From the NCBI RefSeq assembly GCF_002240355.1, contig NZ_CP016353.1, positions 2,716,501 to 2,780,500 on the forward strand: a DNA stretch of 64,000 bases, read 5' to 3'. Under the pieces are notes generated by a model. The model saw only the letters and a program-made list of their open reading frames with translations, had not been told where the DNA came from and did no database searches. This DNA is from Prauserella marina. Its GTDB lineage: Bacteria; Actinomycetota; Actinomycetes; Mycobacteriales; Pseudonocardiaceae. Positions within the stretch are counted from its first letter, which is position 1. Each line of letters starts with the position of its first letter. Both the position numbers and the translations under genes were made by a program. Shown in pieces: positions 26,116 to 33,855 of the stretch.

Positions 26116-27207
26116 GTGTTCGTCGCATGGAGAGACCTGAGATTCGCCGCGGGGCGCTTCGCCCTGATGGGAGTCGTCGTCGTCCTGATCACCCTGCTGG
26201 TCGGGCTGCTGTCCGGGCTGACGGCGGGGCTCGGGCAGCAGAACATTTCCGCGATCACCGGCCTGCCTGCCGACCGGATCGCCTTCGCGGCGCCAGGCGA
26301 GGGCCAGGAGCTGGCGTATTCCGGCTCCACCGTCACCGAGAACCAGTGGCGGCAATGGGCATCGGCCCCCGGCGTCGGTACCGCCGAACCGCTGGGCATC
26401 ACCAGCCTCAACGCCACGGCGGGCGACCGCAGCTCCGGCATCTCCGCCTTCGGCGTCCGGCCCGGATCGGCCCTCGCCCCCGACAGCGAGACGCTGACCG
26501 GGCACTCGGCGGTGCTCTCCGGCGCGGCCGCGGAGAGCCTGGGTGTCCGCTCCGGCGACACCATCACGGTGGCCGGACAGGAACTGGCCGTGACCTCGGT
26601 GGCGGGCGACGCCTTCTTCAGCCACACCCCCGTCGTCTGGACCAACCTCGACGTCTGGCAGCACACCGCGCCTCCTGGCAGCGGCGGCGACACGGCGACG
26701 GTGATCGCCCTGACCACCTCCGACGACACCTCCGACGGCGTCATCGAGGCCACCGACGAGGCGGCGGGCACCGTGACGGTCTCCACGGAGGACTCGCTGG
26801 CCGCCATCGGCTCCTACACCTCCGAAAACGGTTCCCTGCAACTGATGCGCGGCTTTCTGTTCGTCATCTCGGCGCTGGTCATCGGTGCGTTCTTCACCGT
26901 ATGGACCATCCAGCGCAGCGGCGACATCGCCGTGCTCAAAGCGCTGGGAGCCACCACGGCCGGACTGCTTAAGGACGCTCTCGGTCAGGCCGTCGTCCTG
27001 CTCACCGGCGGCACCCTCGTCGGCACCGGACTCGCGGCCGGGCTCGGCGCGGTGATCTCCGGCTCCACCGTTCCCTTCGTGCTCGATCCAGCCACCGTTC
27101 TCGTCCCCGCCGCCGTGCTGATCCTGCTCGGTGTGCTGGGCGCGGCGGTGGCCATCCGCCGCATCACCTCCGTCGACCCGCTGACCGCATTGGGGAGCGC
27201 CCGATGA
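26116..27207 (+). CDS. ABC transporter permease, FtsX/MacB type
   Basis: A 363-residue permease with an N-terminal helix (FALMGVVVVLITLLVGLLSG), a large extracellular domain of about 210 residues, and three C-terminal helices. The last part has the FtsX signature SGDIAVLKALGATTAGLLKDALG and ends RRITSVDPLTALGSAR. It begins with GTG at 26116. It overlaps its ATPase gene by ATGA. Such transporters move or resist antimicrobial peptides, lipids or lipoproteins. Confidence 0.92.
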   Translation: MFVAWRDLRFAAGRFALMGVVVVLITLLVGLLSGLTAGLGQQNISAITGLPADRIAFAAPGEGQELAYSGSTVTENQWRQWASAPGVGTAEPLGITSLNATAGDRSSGISAFGVRPGSALAPDSETLTGHSAVLSGAAAESLGVRSGDTITVAGQELAVTSVAGDAFFSHTPVVWTNLDVWQHTAPPGSGGDTATVIALTTSDDTSDGVIEATDEAAGTVTVSTEDSLAAIGSYTSENGSLQLMRGFLFVISALVIGAFFTVWTIQRSGDIAVLKALGATTAGLLKDALGQAVVLLTGGTLVGTGLAAGLGAVISGSTVPFVLDPATVLVPAAVLILLGVLGAAVAIRRITSVDPLTALGSAR

Positions 27208-27902
27208 GCCTGAATCTGACCGGCATCACCCTCACCTACCCTGACGGCGACTCCCGCCTCACCGCGCTTGACCAGGTCAGCCTCGACGTCCCACGGGGCA
27301 GTCTCACCGCGATCGCGGGTCCGTCCGGCTCCGGAAAATCCAGCCTCCTCGCCGTCGCCGCGACCCTCATCACCCCGGACACCGGCACCGTCACGATCGA
27401 CGGCACCGACACCACCGGCATGACCCGGCGTCAACTCACCGACCTTCGCCGGCACAAGATCGGCATCGTGTTCCAGCAGCCCAACCTGCTGTCCTCGCTC
27501 ACGGCGGCCGAGCAGCTTCAGGTGATGGCACAGATCGACGGTCGTTCCCCCGGCAAGGCACGCGGCAAGGCGCTGGACCTGCTCGACGCCGTCGGTCTCG
27601 CCGGTGAGGCGCGCCGCCGCCCGCACCAGCTCTCCGGCGGTCAGCGCCAGCGCGTCAACATCGCCAGAGCCCTGATGAACGACCCGACCGTCCTGCTGAT
27701 CGACGAGCCCACCAGCGCGCTCGACCACGACCGGGGAGCGGCGGTCATCGACCTGATCACCCGGCTGACCCATCAGCAGGCGACGGCAACGGTCCTGGTC
27801 ACCCACGACCGCGCCCACCTCACCGCGGTAGATCAGATCGCCGAGGTCGCCGACGGGCGGCTCACCGAATCTCGCCGACTCCAGCCCAGCCGACTCGCTT
27901 GA
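27204..27902 (+). CDS. ABC transporter ATPase, MacB/LolD type
   Basis: A 232-residue ATPase: Walker A GPSGSGKSS, Q-loop FQQPNLLSSLTAAEQ, signature LSGGQRQR, Walker B VLLIDEPTSALD and switch His in VTHDR. It pairs with the FtsX-type permease. Its last 41 bases overlap the 3' end of the convergent DUF574 methyltransferase, so transcription of the two genes may interfere. Confidence 0.95.
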   Translation: MSLNLTGITLTYPDGDSRLTALDQVSLDVPRGSLTAIAGPSGSGKSSLLAVAATLITPDTGTVTIDGTDTTGMTRRQLTDLRRHKIGIVFQQPNLLSSLTAAEQLQVMAQIDGRSPGKARGKALDLLDAVGLAGEARRRPHQLSGGQRQRVNIARALMNDPTVLLIDEPTSALDHDRGAAVIDLITRLTHQQATATVLVTHDRAHLTAVDQIAEVADGRLTESRRLQPSRLA

Positions 27903-28707
27903 TGGTGTCCAGCTCGGGTGTCAGCTCGACGTCCCCCCACTGGGGCAAGTGCACCAGGCCCGGCGGGATCATCCGCAGCCCCTCGAACCAGGTCTCGATC
28001 TCGGACCGGTCGCGCACGAACACCGGATTCGGGGTGTCGTCGTAGGCGGCCCACAGCCTGCGCAGGGTCGCGGCCTGTTCGGGTTCCTCGTCGTCGACGG
28101 AACTCAGATAGCTGATGGCGTGCCAGCTTCCCGGCGCCATGCGGTCCCGGTAGCGGCGCAGCAGGGCGGGAATGTCGGTCTCGTCGCCGATGAAATGGAG
28201 CACGGCCACCATCAGTACGCACACCGGCTCGTCCCAGTCGATCAACCGCCGGGTCTCGGGGTGCGCGAACAGCAGGTCCGGGTCTCTGATGTCGACCTGC
28301 GCGCCGCCACACCAGTCGTCGACCTCGTCGGAGAGCAGCTTGTCCTCGATGTGCGCGCGAGCAACCGCTTCGTAGTCGACGTAGAGCACCCTGCCGCCTT
28401 CGACGCCGGCCGCGCGGACGCGGTCGTGGACCGCGCCCGCGGTGGGCAGCCCTGAACCGAGGTCGACGAACTGGCGGATTCCGGCGGCCAGCGCCGCGTC
28501 GACGGCGCGCCACAGCCACTGCCTGTTCATGACCGCCCCGGCCCTTGTCAGCGGGAAGGTCTTGAGCAGTTGTTCGCCGAACTCGATGTCGACGGGGTCG
28601 GCGGCATTGCCACCGACCAGCCAGTCGTAGACGCGGGCCGCGTTCGGCCTGCGTGAGTCGATACCTCGCGGGGCGCCGGGCGCCTCTCCTTCGACAGCCA
28701 TCGTCAC
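27862..28707 (-). CDS. SAM-dependent methyltransferase, DUF574 family
   Basis: A 281-residue protein of an actinomycete-specific S-adenosylmethionine methyltransferase family. Family marks: NAARVYDWLVGGNAADP near the N-terminus, a Rossmann loop FVDLGSGLPT, and VLHFIGDETDIPALLRRYRD. GTG at 28707 sits 4-5 bases after GGAGGG; ATG at 28701 is an alternative start. Members are abundant in actinomycetes and mostly lack a known substrate. It is divergent from the methionine aminopeptidase, with a twin palindrome between the two. Confidence 0.88.
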   Translation of the reverse strand: MTMAVEGEAPGAPRGIDSRRPNAARVYDWLVGGNAADPVDIEFGEQLLKTFPLTRAGAVMNRQWLWRAVDAALAAGIRQFVDLGSGLPTAGAVHDRVRAAGVEGGRVLYVDYEAVARAHIEDKLLSDEVDDWCGGAQVDIRDPDLLFAHPETRRLIDWDEPVCVLMVAVLHFIGDETDIPALLRRYRDRMAPGSWHAISYLSSVDDEEPEQAATLRRLWAAYDDTPNPVFVRDRSEIETWFEGLRMIPPGLVHLPQWGDVELTPELDTIKRVGWAGVGEIR

Positions 28708-28856
28708 CCAGCCCTCCGCATCGTGTGCGCCGAGTGTAGAACGTCGTGGGACACCTGGCGAGGAGCCGAAAGTGGGGCTCGGACACGCGCACCTTGGAGT
28801 CCACATGGGACAGACACGTCGGAGAGATGGCGGGCGGCCGGATGCCGCGTAGAGTT

Positions 28857-28903
28857 GGTATTACTATACCGGCACATGCTAAGGTTTGCGGTATAGTAAT
28901 ACC
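28857..28903. promoter_or_regulatory. twin palindromic operator with divergent promoters
   Basis: A perfect 15-bp inverted repeat (28857-28871 and 28889-28903, 17-base spacer) has arms that are themselves palindromes of the form GGTAT-N4-ATACC. A TATAGT -10 hexamer occurs in the right arm for the + strand and, by symmetry, in the left arm for the - strand. This suggests two operators that close divergent promoters for the aminopeptidase and the DUF574 gene. No regulator gene is adjacent. Confidence 0.75.
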
Positions 28904-28927
28904 GCTTACCTGGTACGTGAGGTTCTC

Positions 28928-29695
28928 GTGATCGAACTGAAGACACCGGCCGAGATCGAGCGCATGGCCGTCGCGGGGCGTTTCGTCGGCGAGGTGCTCA
29001 CCGAGATCGGCCGGATCGCCGACGTTGGAGTCAATCTCCTCGACCTGGAGCAGCATGCCAGGGGCATGATCAAACGGCGAGGGGCGCTGTCGTGCTACTG
29101 GGATTACGCCCCTTCCTTCGGCAAGGGGCCCTTTCGCAACGTCATCTGCCTTTCGGTCAATGACGCCGTCCTGCACGGTTTGCCCCACGACTACCTGTTG
29201 CGCGACGGGGACGTGCTCAGCGCCGACCTCGCGGTGACCATCGACGGCTGGTCCGCCGATTCGGCGCGCACGGTCATCGTCGGGACCGCGGCCGGGGAAG
29301 ATCTGCGGATCATCAGAGCCACCGAGGAAGCACTGGAGGCGGCAGTCGAGGCCGCGCGCCCCGGCAATCGCCTCGGTGACATCTCGGCGGCGATCTGGAC
29401 CGTCGCCCGCGACTACGGGTATCCGGTCAATACCGAGTTCGGCGGTCACGGCATCGGCCGCACCATGCACGAGGATCTTCACGTTCCCAACAAGGGCAAG
29501 GCGGGCCGCGGCCTGAAGCTCCGGCCGGGACTGACCCTCGCGCTCGAACCGTGGTTCGCCCGCACCACCGACCGCATCGTCTTCGACGCCGACGGCTGGA
29601 CCATCCGCTCGGCCGATGGCTCGCGCACGGCCCACTCCGAGCACACCGTCGCCGTCACCGAGGACGGTCCCCTCGTGCTCACCCGGCGGGAATGA
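28928..29695 (+). CDS. map: type I methionine aminopeptidase
   Basis: A 255-residue metallo-aminopeptidase that removes initiator methionine. All active-site residues are present: His83, Asp100, Asp111, His174, Glu207 and Glu238. They keep the E. coli MAP spacing (His79, Asp97, Asp108, His171, Glu204, Glu235). It begins with GTG at 28928. Unlike housekeeping copies in the ribosomal operon, it stands alone behind a strong twin operator, so it is probably an accessory, regulated copy, perhaps protective against an inhibitor or used under special growth conditions. Confidence 0.93.
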   Translation: MIELKTPAEIERMAVAGRFVGEVLTEIGRIADVGVNLLDLEQHARGMIKRRGALSCYWDYAPSFGKGPFRNVICLSVNDAVLHGLPHDYLLRDGDVLSADLAVTIDGWSADSARTVIVGTAAGEDLRIIRATEEALEAAVEAARPGNRLGDISAAIWTVARDYGYPVNTEFGGHGIGRTMHEDLHVPNKGKAGRGLKLRPGLTLALEPWFARTTDRIVFDADGWTIRSADGSRTAHSEHTVAVTEDGPLVLTRRE

Positions 29696-29738
29696 CCGCA
29701 ACGGACGACCGCTCGCATGCGCTGACGGCGACTCCATA

Positions 29739-29753
29739 TGTCCTATGAGGACA
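29739..29753. promoter_or_regulatory. inverted repeat upstream of the P450 gene
   Basis: TGTCCT-ATG-AGGACA is a perfect inverted repeat between the aminopeptidase stop and the P450 start, about 80 bases before the latter. A TTGACA hexamer follows at 29776. It may be an operator or a short terminator. Confidence 0.35.
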
Positions 29754-29833
29754 GTTCATTGCGAACCGGAACCGATTGACACGCGCATACGCTCTGCTGT
29801 TGAGTGGAAGCTCATCGTAGGGAAGGGCGACCG

Positions 29834-31063
29834 GTGAACAGTGCCGAGCTGCGAATGGGTCTGTGTCCGTTGCGGTTCCTGGACTCGCAGGGCAAACGTG
29901 CGGATGGCTACGTTCAGCTCCGGAGCGCCCCGAGAGCCAAATTCCTGGTGTGGCAAGCGGATGCCCTGAAGTGGCTGTTCAAGACCGATTCCTCGCTCGA
30001 TCATCCGGGTAGCCGCTCGCTGAGTTCCGTACTCGGCGTCAACTCTCTTCTCTGGGCCGACGGCGAGCGGCACGAGCGGTTTCGGCGAGTCCTGGCGCCT
30101 CCGGTCAGCGCACGGCAGCTGCCGAGGTGGCATTCGATGGTCGCGGCCACGGTCGATCGGGCGATCGACCGGCTGAAGCCGGGCATGGTGTTCTCGCCGA
30201 CCGCGATGGCCCGCCAGGTGGCATTGGAAATCGCGGGGGCGATCGTCCTCGGATCGCGTGCTGACGTGCTCGACGAGTTCGCGACCTGGCTCGACCGGAC
30301 GATCGGCTCGGTTCCGCGCACACTGGCGTACCGGTTGTTCCTCGGCGGCTTCCCTCGGTCGCCCGAGTCCCTTGACCGCAGGCTCGTCGCGGCGGTCAGA
30401 CAGGCCGCGGCCGAGGGGCGGCCGAGTCTTGCTTCGCTGCTGGCCGATGGGGAGTTCGCCGGGATCGAGGACGGCGAGCTGCGAGATCACGTGGCCTCCT
30501 TGCTGTTCGCGGGCCACGAGACGTCCGCCTCCGCCGTTGCCTGGACGCTCCACTGGATCGTCGAGAACGACGACGTACTGGCGAACGTGCTGGCGGAGTT
30601 GCGGGGGAGTACGGCGAACGGCTCGACCGCCTCCGGCCTGCCCTATCTTCAGGCGTGTGTGCAGGAATCCTTGCGTATCACGCCGCCGGTGCCCAACGCC
30701 GCGAATCGCCAGGTCGGCACGGACACCCCTTTGCTGGGTACGACCATCCCGGCGCGGGCCGTGCTCGCCCCGAGCATTTATCTCGCACACCGGCAACGCG
30801 ACGTGTTTCCGAACCCCGGCGCCTTCGATCCCGGCCGCTTTCTCGAACGCAAACCTCAATCGCACCAGTACTTGCCGTTCGGCAGCGGAACTCGCCACTG
30901 TATCGGCAGCCAGCTGGCTCAGCTCGAAATGCGGCTGTTCGTCGCCTCCCTCCTGCGCCGCCGAACGCTGCGCAAGGTGCGCCCCGGCCGCGCGCGGCTC
31001 AGAGGCCACACGCTGACTCCTTCCTCTGCGTTCAGGATGCGGGTCGTCGCTTGCCACGATTGA
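29834..31063 (+). CDS. cytochrome P450
   Basis: A 409-residue bacterial P450. The I-helix oxygen-activation motif is AGHET (226-230), the K-helix ExxR is Glu278-Ser-Leu-Arg281, and the heme loop FGSGTRHCIG has the thiolate ligand Cys356. GTG at 29834 follows GGAAGGG. It is a soluble class I enzyme needing a ferredoxin and reductase, neither of which is nearby. A biosynthetic or detoxifying oxidation is likely; the substrate is unknown. A PLP enzyme gene starts 33 bases later. Confidence 0.95.
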   Translation: MNSAELRMGLCPLRFLDSQGKRADGYVQLRSAPRAKFLVWQADALKWLFKTDSSLDHPGSRSLSSVLGVNSLLWADGERHERFRRVLAPPVSARQLPRWHSMVAATVDRAIDRLKPGMVFSPTAMARQVALEIAGAIVLGSRADVLDEFATWLDRTIGSVPRTLAYRLFLGGFPRSPESLDRRLVAAVRQAAAEGRPSLASLLADGEFAGIEDGELRDHVASLLFAGHETSASAVAWTLHWIVENDDVLANVLAELRGSTANGSTASGLPYLQACVQESLRITPPVPNAANRQVGTDTPLLGTTIPARAVLAPSIYLAHRQRDVFPNPGAFDPGRFLERKPQSHQYLPFGSGTRHCIGSQLAQLEMRLFVASLLRRRTLRKVRPGRARLRGHTLTPSSAFRMRVVACHD

Positions 31064-31096
31064 CCGCCCGCGGTAGCCGGTGGCTATCCTCGGGCC

Positions 31097-31987
31097 GTGG
31101 ACGCGATGGGCGCAGCTGTTCGTGGACTGTCCTTCGGGTTGCCGTCACCGCTGACCGAGCTGCGTGACGAGCGTCTTGACCGGCACGGTGTCCGCGTCCA
31201 TCTGAAACGAGACGACCTGGTTCACGCCGAGGTGCCTGGCAACAAGTGGCGCAAGCTGAAGTACAACCTCGCCGAGGCGAGCGAGCGACGGCACACCAGG
31301 CTGCTGACCTTCGGCGGGGCGTTCTCGAACCACATCAGGGCGACGGCGGCCGCTGGGCATTACCTCGGGTTCGAGACGGTCGGCGTGATTCGCGGCGAGG
31401 AACATTCGCCGCTCAACGCATCGCTGGCTTACGCGAGGAGCCGGGGCATGACGCTGACCTACCTCGACCGCGCGACCTACCGGCACAAGACCGAGCCCGC
31501 CGTGCTGGCCGCGCTGACCGGTGAGTTCGGCCCGTGTCACGTGCTGCCGGAAGGCGGCGGGAACGGGGCGGGAGTTCGTGGCTGCGCCGAGCTTCCCGGC
31601 GAGATCGGCGTCGACTTCGACGTGATCTGCTGCGCCACCGGCAGTGGCTGCACCGTCGCGGGGATCGCGGCTGGGCTCGCCGGTCACCAGCGGGCACTGG
31701 GTTTCGTCGTGCTCAAAGGCGCCGGGTACCTCGATACGGAGGTGCGGCGGCTCCAGCGTGCGGGTTTTGGCGAGCGGACCGGTGACTGGGCGCTTGACCA
31801 CGACTTCCACTTCGGCGGCTACGCGAAGCGCACGCCGGAATTGGACCGGTTCATCGCGGATTTCGCCTTCCGGCACGGCATCACGCTCGACTGGGTGTAC
31901 GAAGCGAAGATGCTGTACGGCCTGTACGCGCGGATCGCCTCCGGTAGGTTCGAGCGCGGCTCGGCGATCGTGGCCGTGTTGAGCTGA
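31097..31987 (+). CDS. ACC deaminase/D-cysteine desulfhydrase family PLP enzyme
   Basis: A 296-residue fold-type II PLP enzyme of the ACC deaminase/D-cysteine desulfhydrase group. The PLP lysine is Lys50 in VPGNKWRKLKY. The phosphate-binding and substrate loops are FGGAFSNHIRATAAAG and CCATGSGCTVAGIAAG. It begins with GTG at 31097. It is slightly shorter than typical ACC deaminases (about 335 residues), so D-cysteine desulfhydrase or a related D-amino-acid lyase is as likely. Possibly in an operon with the P450. Confidence 0.85.
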   Translation: MDAMGAAVRGLSFGLPSPLTELRDERLDRHGVRVHLKRDDLVHAEVPGNKWRKLKYNLAEASERRHTRLLTFGGAFSNHIRATAAAGHYLGFETVGVIRGEEHSPLNASLAYARSRGMTLTYLDRATYRHKTEPAVLAALTGEFGPCHVLPEGGGNGAGVRGCAELPGEIGVDFDVICCATGSGCTVAGIAAGLAGHQRALGFVVLKGAGYLDTEVRRLQRAGFGERTGDWALDHDFHFGGYAKRTPELDRFIADFAFRHGITLDWVYEAKMLYGLYARIASGRFERGSAIVAVLS

Positions 31988-32024
31988 GCGGCCCTGCCAC
32001 ATCACGGAAACGGGGGAAGGCGAC

Positions 32025-32243
32025 ATGCGGCGCGGTGTCTGTGTCAAGTGCGGGGGCGGCGAGATCTACGGCGTGCAGGCGCACAGCGCGGTGTATCAGG
32101 ATCTGTGGCTCGGCGGGCAGACCAAATGGTCTCGTCCCAGCACGTATTTCCTCGCCTGCGCCGGATGCGGGTACGTCGAGCGGTACGTCAACGCCGACAA
32201 ACTCGACGAGCTTCGCAAGCGCGGTACACCCATGAGCGACTGA
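32025..32243 (+). CDS. small zinc-ribbon protein
   Basis: A 72-residue protein with two cysteine pairs, CVKCGGGEIYG and CAGCGYVERYV, in CxxC...CxxC spacing, which would bind one zinc ion. ATG at 32025 has GGGGGAAGG upstream. The C-terminus (NADKLDELRKRG) is helical. Small ribbons of this type are common in actinomycetes and may bind nucleic acid or proteins; no function is known. Confidence 0.75.
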   Translation: MRRGVCVKCGGGEIYGVQAHSAVYQDLWLGGQTKWSRPSTYFLACAGCGYVERYVNADKLDELRKRGTPMSD

Positions 32244-32322
32244 GCGGGTGTCCACAATGGATCTTCGGAGGTAGTCCGCCAGGCTTCGCGCGCCCTGGGC
32301 GTCCCCGGCCGGACCTGCTTGT

Positions 32323-32339
32323 TACTATCTCTTGTAGTT
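32323..32339. promoter_or_regulatory. degenerate BlaI-type operator
   Basis: TACTATCTCTTGTAGTT (with ACTA/TAGT arms) resembles the BlaI operator form TACTA...TAGTA. It shares TACTATCT with the site at 63362-63382. It lies about 70 bases before the small membrane-protein gene, whose downstream neighbour is a BlaI-type regulator gene. Weak evidence alone. Confidence 0.35.
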
Positions 32340-32408
32340 TTTGTCGTCTCGACTGTCGTCCCCCGTCAGCGGTGCCGCATCGAGGAAGCCGCCGGAGGTG
32401 CGTTGGCG

Positions 32409-32645
32409 ATGTCGGCCATTCCCCAGTGGGTGCTGTACCTGCCCGTCATGGCCGTGTGGATCACGCTCGTGGGAGCGCTGATCAACAGGGAAGGACCGTG
32501 GGTGGTCGTGCCACTCGTACTGGCCGCCGGCACGGCCGTCGCGGCGCTCGCCACCAACCTGCCCTTGCTGTTGGTGCCGGTGATCGTGTTGTGGCTGACC
32601 GGGTTGCTGACGATGGTCAGACTTCACAAGGGCGAGCCGCGCTGA
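32409..32645 (+). CDS. small two-helix membrane protein
   Basis: A 78-residue protein with two long hydrophobic helices (IPQWVLYLPVMAVWITLVGAL and the Leu/Val-rich region around residues 35-65) and a short basic tail MVRLHKGEPR. ATG at 32409 is preceded at 10 bases by GGAGGTG. An upstream in-frame extension to 32319 would run through the promoter and is rejected. Function unknown. It faces the BlaI gene with only two bases between stops. Confidence 0.6.
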   Translation: MSAIPQWVLYLPVMAVWITLVGALINREGPWVVVPLVLAAGTAVAALATNLPLLLVPVIVLWLTGLLTMVRLHKGEPR

Positions 32646-32647
32646 GG

Positions 32648-33013
32648 TCAGCGGCGGTGGGGCCGCTTCTTGCGCAGCGCGCCCCGCAGCAGCTCGGTCT
32701 CCTCGTCGGAGACCGAGGCGACGAAATGCAGCAGCACGGCTTCGGGGTCGGCCGAGGAGCCGAGAACCTCGCGCAGAGCCCGGGTCGAGGCTTCCTCCCT
32801 GCTCGACGCGGGGGTGTAGTGGTACGCCTTGCCATGCTGCTCGCGCGCGGTCCATCCCTTGCGGTGAAGATTGTCCAGCACGGTCATCACGGTCGTGTAG
32901 GCGAGCGGCTTGCCCGTGTCCAGTCGTTCGAGCACATCCCTGACCCTGACCGGCTCTCCCGCTTCCCAGAGCACGTTCATCACGGCGCTCTCAAGCTCGC
33001 CAAGACCGCGCAT
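32648..33013 (-). CDS. BlaI/MecI/CopY family repressor
   Basis: A 121-residue winged-helix repressor: LGELESAVMNVLWEAGEPVRV, helix-turn-helix AYTTVMTVLDNLHRKGW, and a C-terminal dimerisation helix with the protease-site-like region ALREVLGSS. ATG at 33013 follows GGAGGTGGCC. BlaI proteins are normally cleaved by an M56 partner, but no M56 gene is next to this copy. The only M56 in the window is at 60798. It closely resembles the second BlaI (61736). Confidence 0.92.
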   Translation of the reverse strand: MRGLGELESAVMNVLWEAGEPVRVRDVLERLDTGKPLAYTTVMTVLDNLHRKGWTAREQHGKAYHYTPASSREEASTRALREVLGSSADPEAVLLHFVASVSDEETELLRGALRKKRPHRR

Positions 33014-33084
33014 GGCCACCTCCCCCTTCGGCGGATATCGTACGCACCGCGGACTCTGGGTCGCTTGTGGAAGGGCATGGGAGG

Positions 33085-33732
33085 TCAACCCCGGCTGGCC
33101 TCTCGTGCCCCGATTCCCCGCACTCTGCCGAAACCCGGAACGAGCCTGCCGACCGAACCGGCGTAGGCGCCATAGGAATCCGGGTGTGCGCGTAGAAGGT
33201 AGGGCTCTTCGACGGCGCGCACCTGAATCTCGATCGCGGCGATCAGCGAGCCGACGCCGAAGAGGGAAACGGGATTCGGTGTCAGCAGGCCCATTCCGGC
33301 GAAAGCGGTGATCATGCCGGTGAACACCGGATTGCGGACGAGCGCGAACGGCCCCGCCGTCACCAGGGTGGTGCGTTCTCCCGGATCGACGCCGACTCGC
33401 CACGAGGTGCCCATAGCGTGCTGGGAGGCGATGGTGATCGCGATTCCGGCGACCGCGAGTGCCGCGCCCGTCGTCCGGAACGCGCCGCCGTCCAGTGCGG
33501 GGAAAGGCATGAGTACGCCGGCGAGCTGAAGGGCCGGTGCGGTCAGAGCCGCGAGCAGGGCCGCCCTGAACAGGATTCCCGCGTTCCACTCGGCGGACCA
33601 GCGTTTCCCGCTCAGGCGGTTGAAGCCCCATGACCCGGTGTTCCGGTGGTGGATCACGGCGCGCAGCCCGAAGGCCAGCGCGAGAAACAGTACGACGACC
33701 GCGAGCGTCAGCCCGCCCCAGAGCCGGACCAC
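33085..33732 (-). CDS. isoprenylcysteine/phospholipid methyltransferase-like membrane protein
   Basis: A 215-residue membrane protein of the ICMT/PEMT-like family. The C-terminal signature is TLVTAGPFALVRNPVFTGM (the RNPxY-like loop), followed by EEPYLLRAHPDSYGAYAGSVGRLVPG. There are about five hydrophobic helices. GTG at 33732 is preceded closely by GGAGG. An AT-rich stretch upstream (33741-33770), unusual in this DNA, is its likely promoter. It would methylate a lipid-like acceptor. It may be part of the BlaI-controlled group, since it precedes the BlaI gene by 71 bases on the same strand. Confidence 0.8.
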   Translation of the reverse strand: MVRLWGGLTLAVVVLFLALAFGLRAVIHHRNTGSWGFNRLSGKRWSAEWNAGILFRAALLAALTAPALQLAGVLMPFPALDGGAFRTTGAALAVAGIAITIASQHAMGTSWRVGVDPGERTTLVTAGPFALVRNPVFTGMITAFAGMGLLTPNPVSLFGVGSLIAAIEIQVRAVEEPYLLRAHPDSYGAYAGSVGRLVPGFGRVRGIGAREASRG

Positions 33733-33855
33733 ATTGCCTCCAATTAATGTTTATATTGCAATCTATGCATATGTTGAGCGAAGCGTCAAGCGGCTCGCCC
33801 GGTCGCTTCGCGCACCCTCGCGAGCATGCGCGGAGCGACCGGGCTTCGCGGGAAC

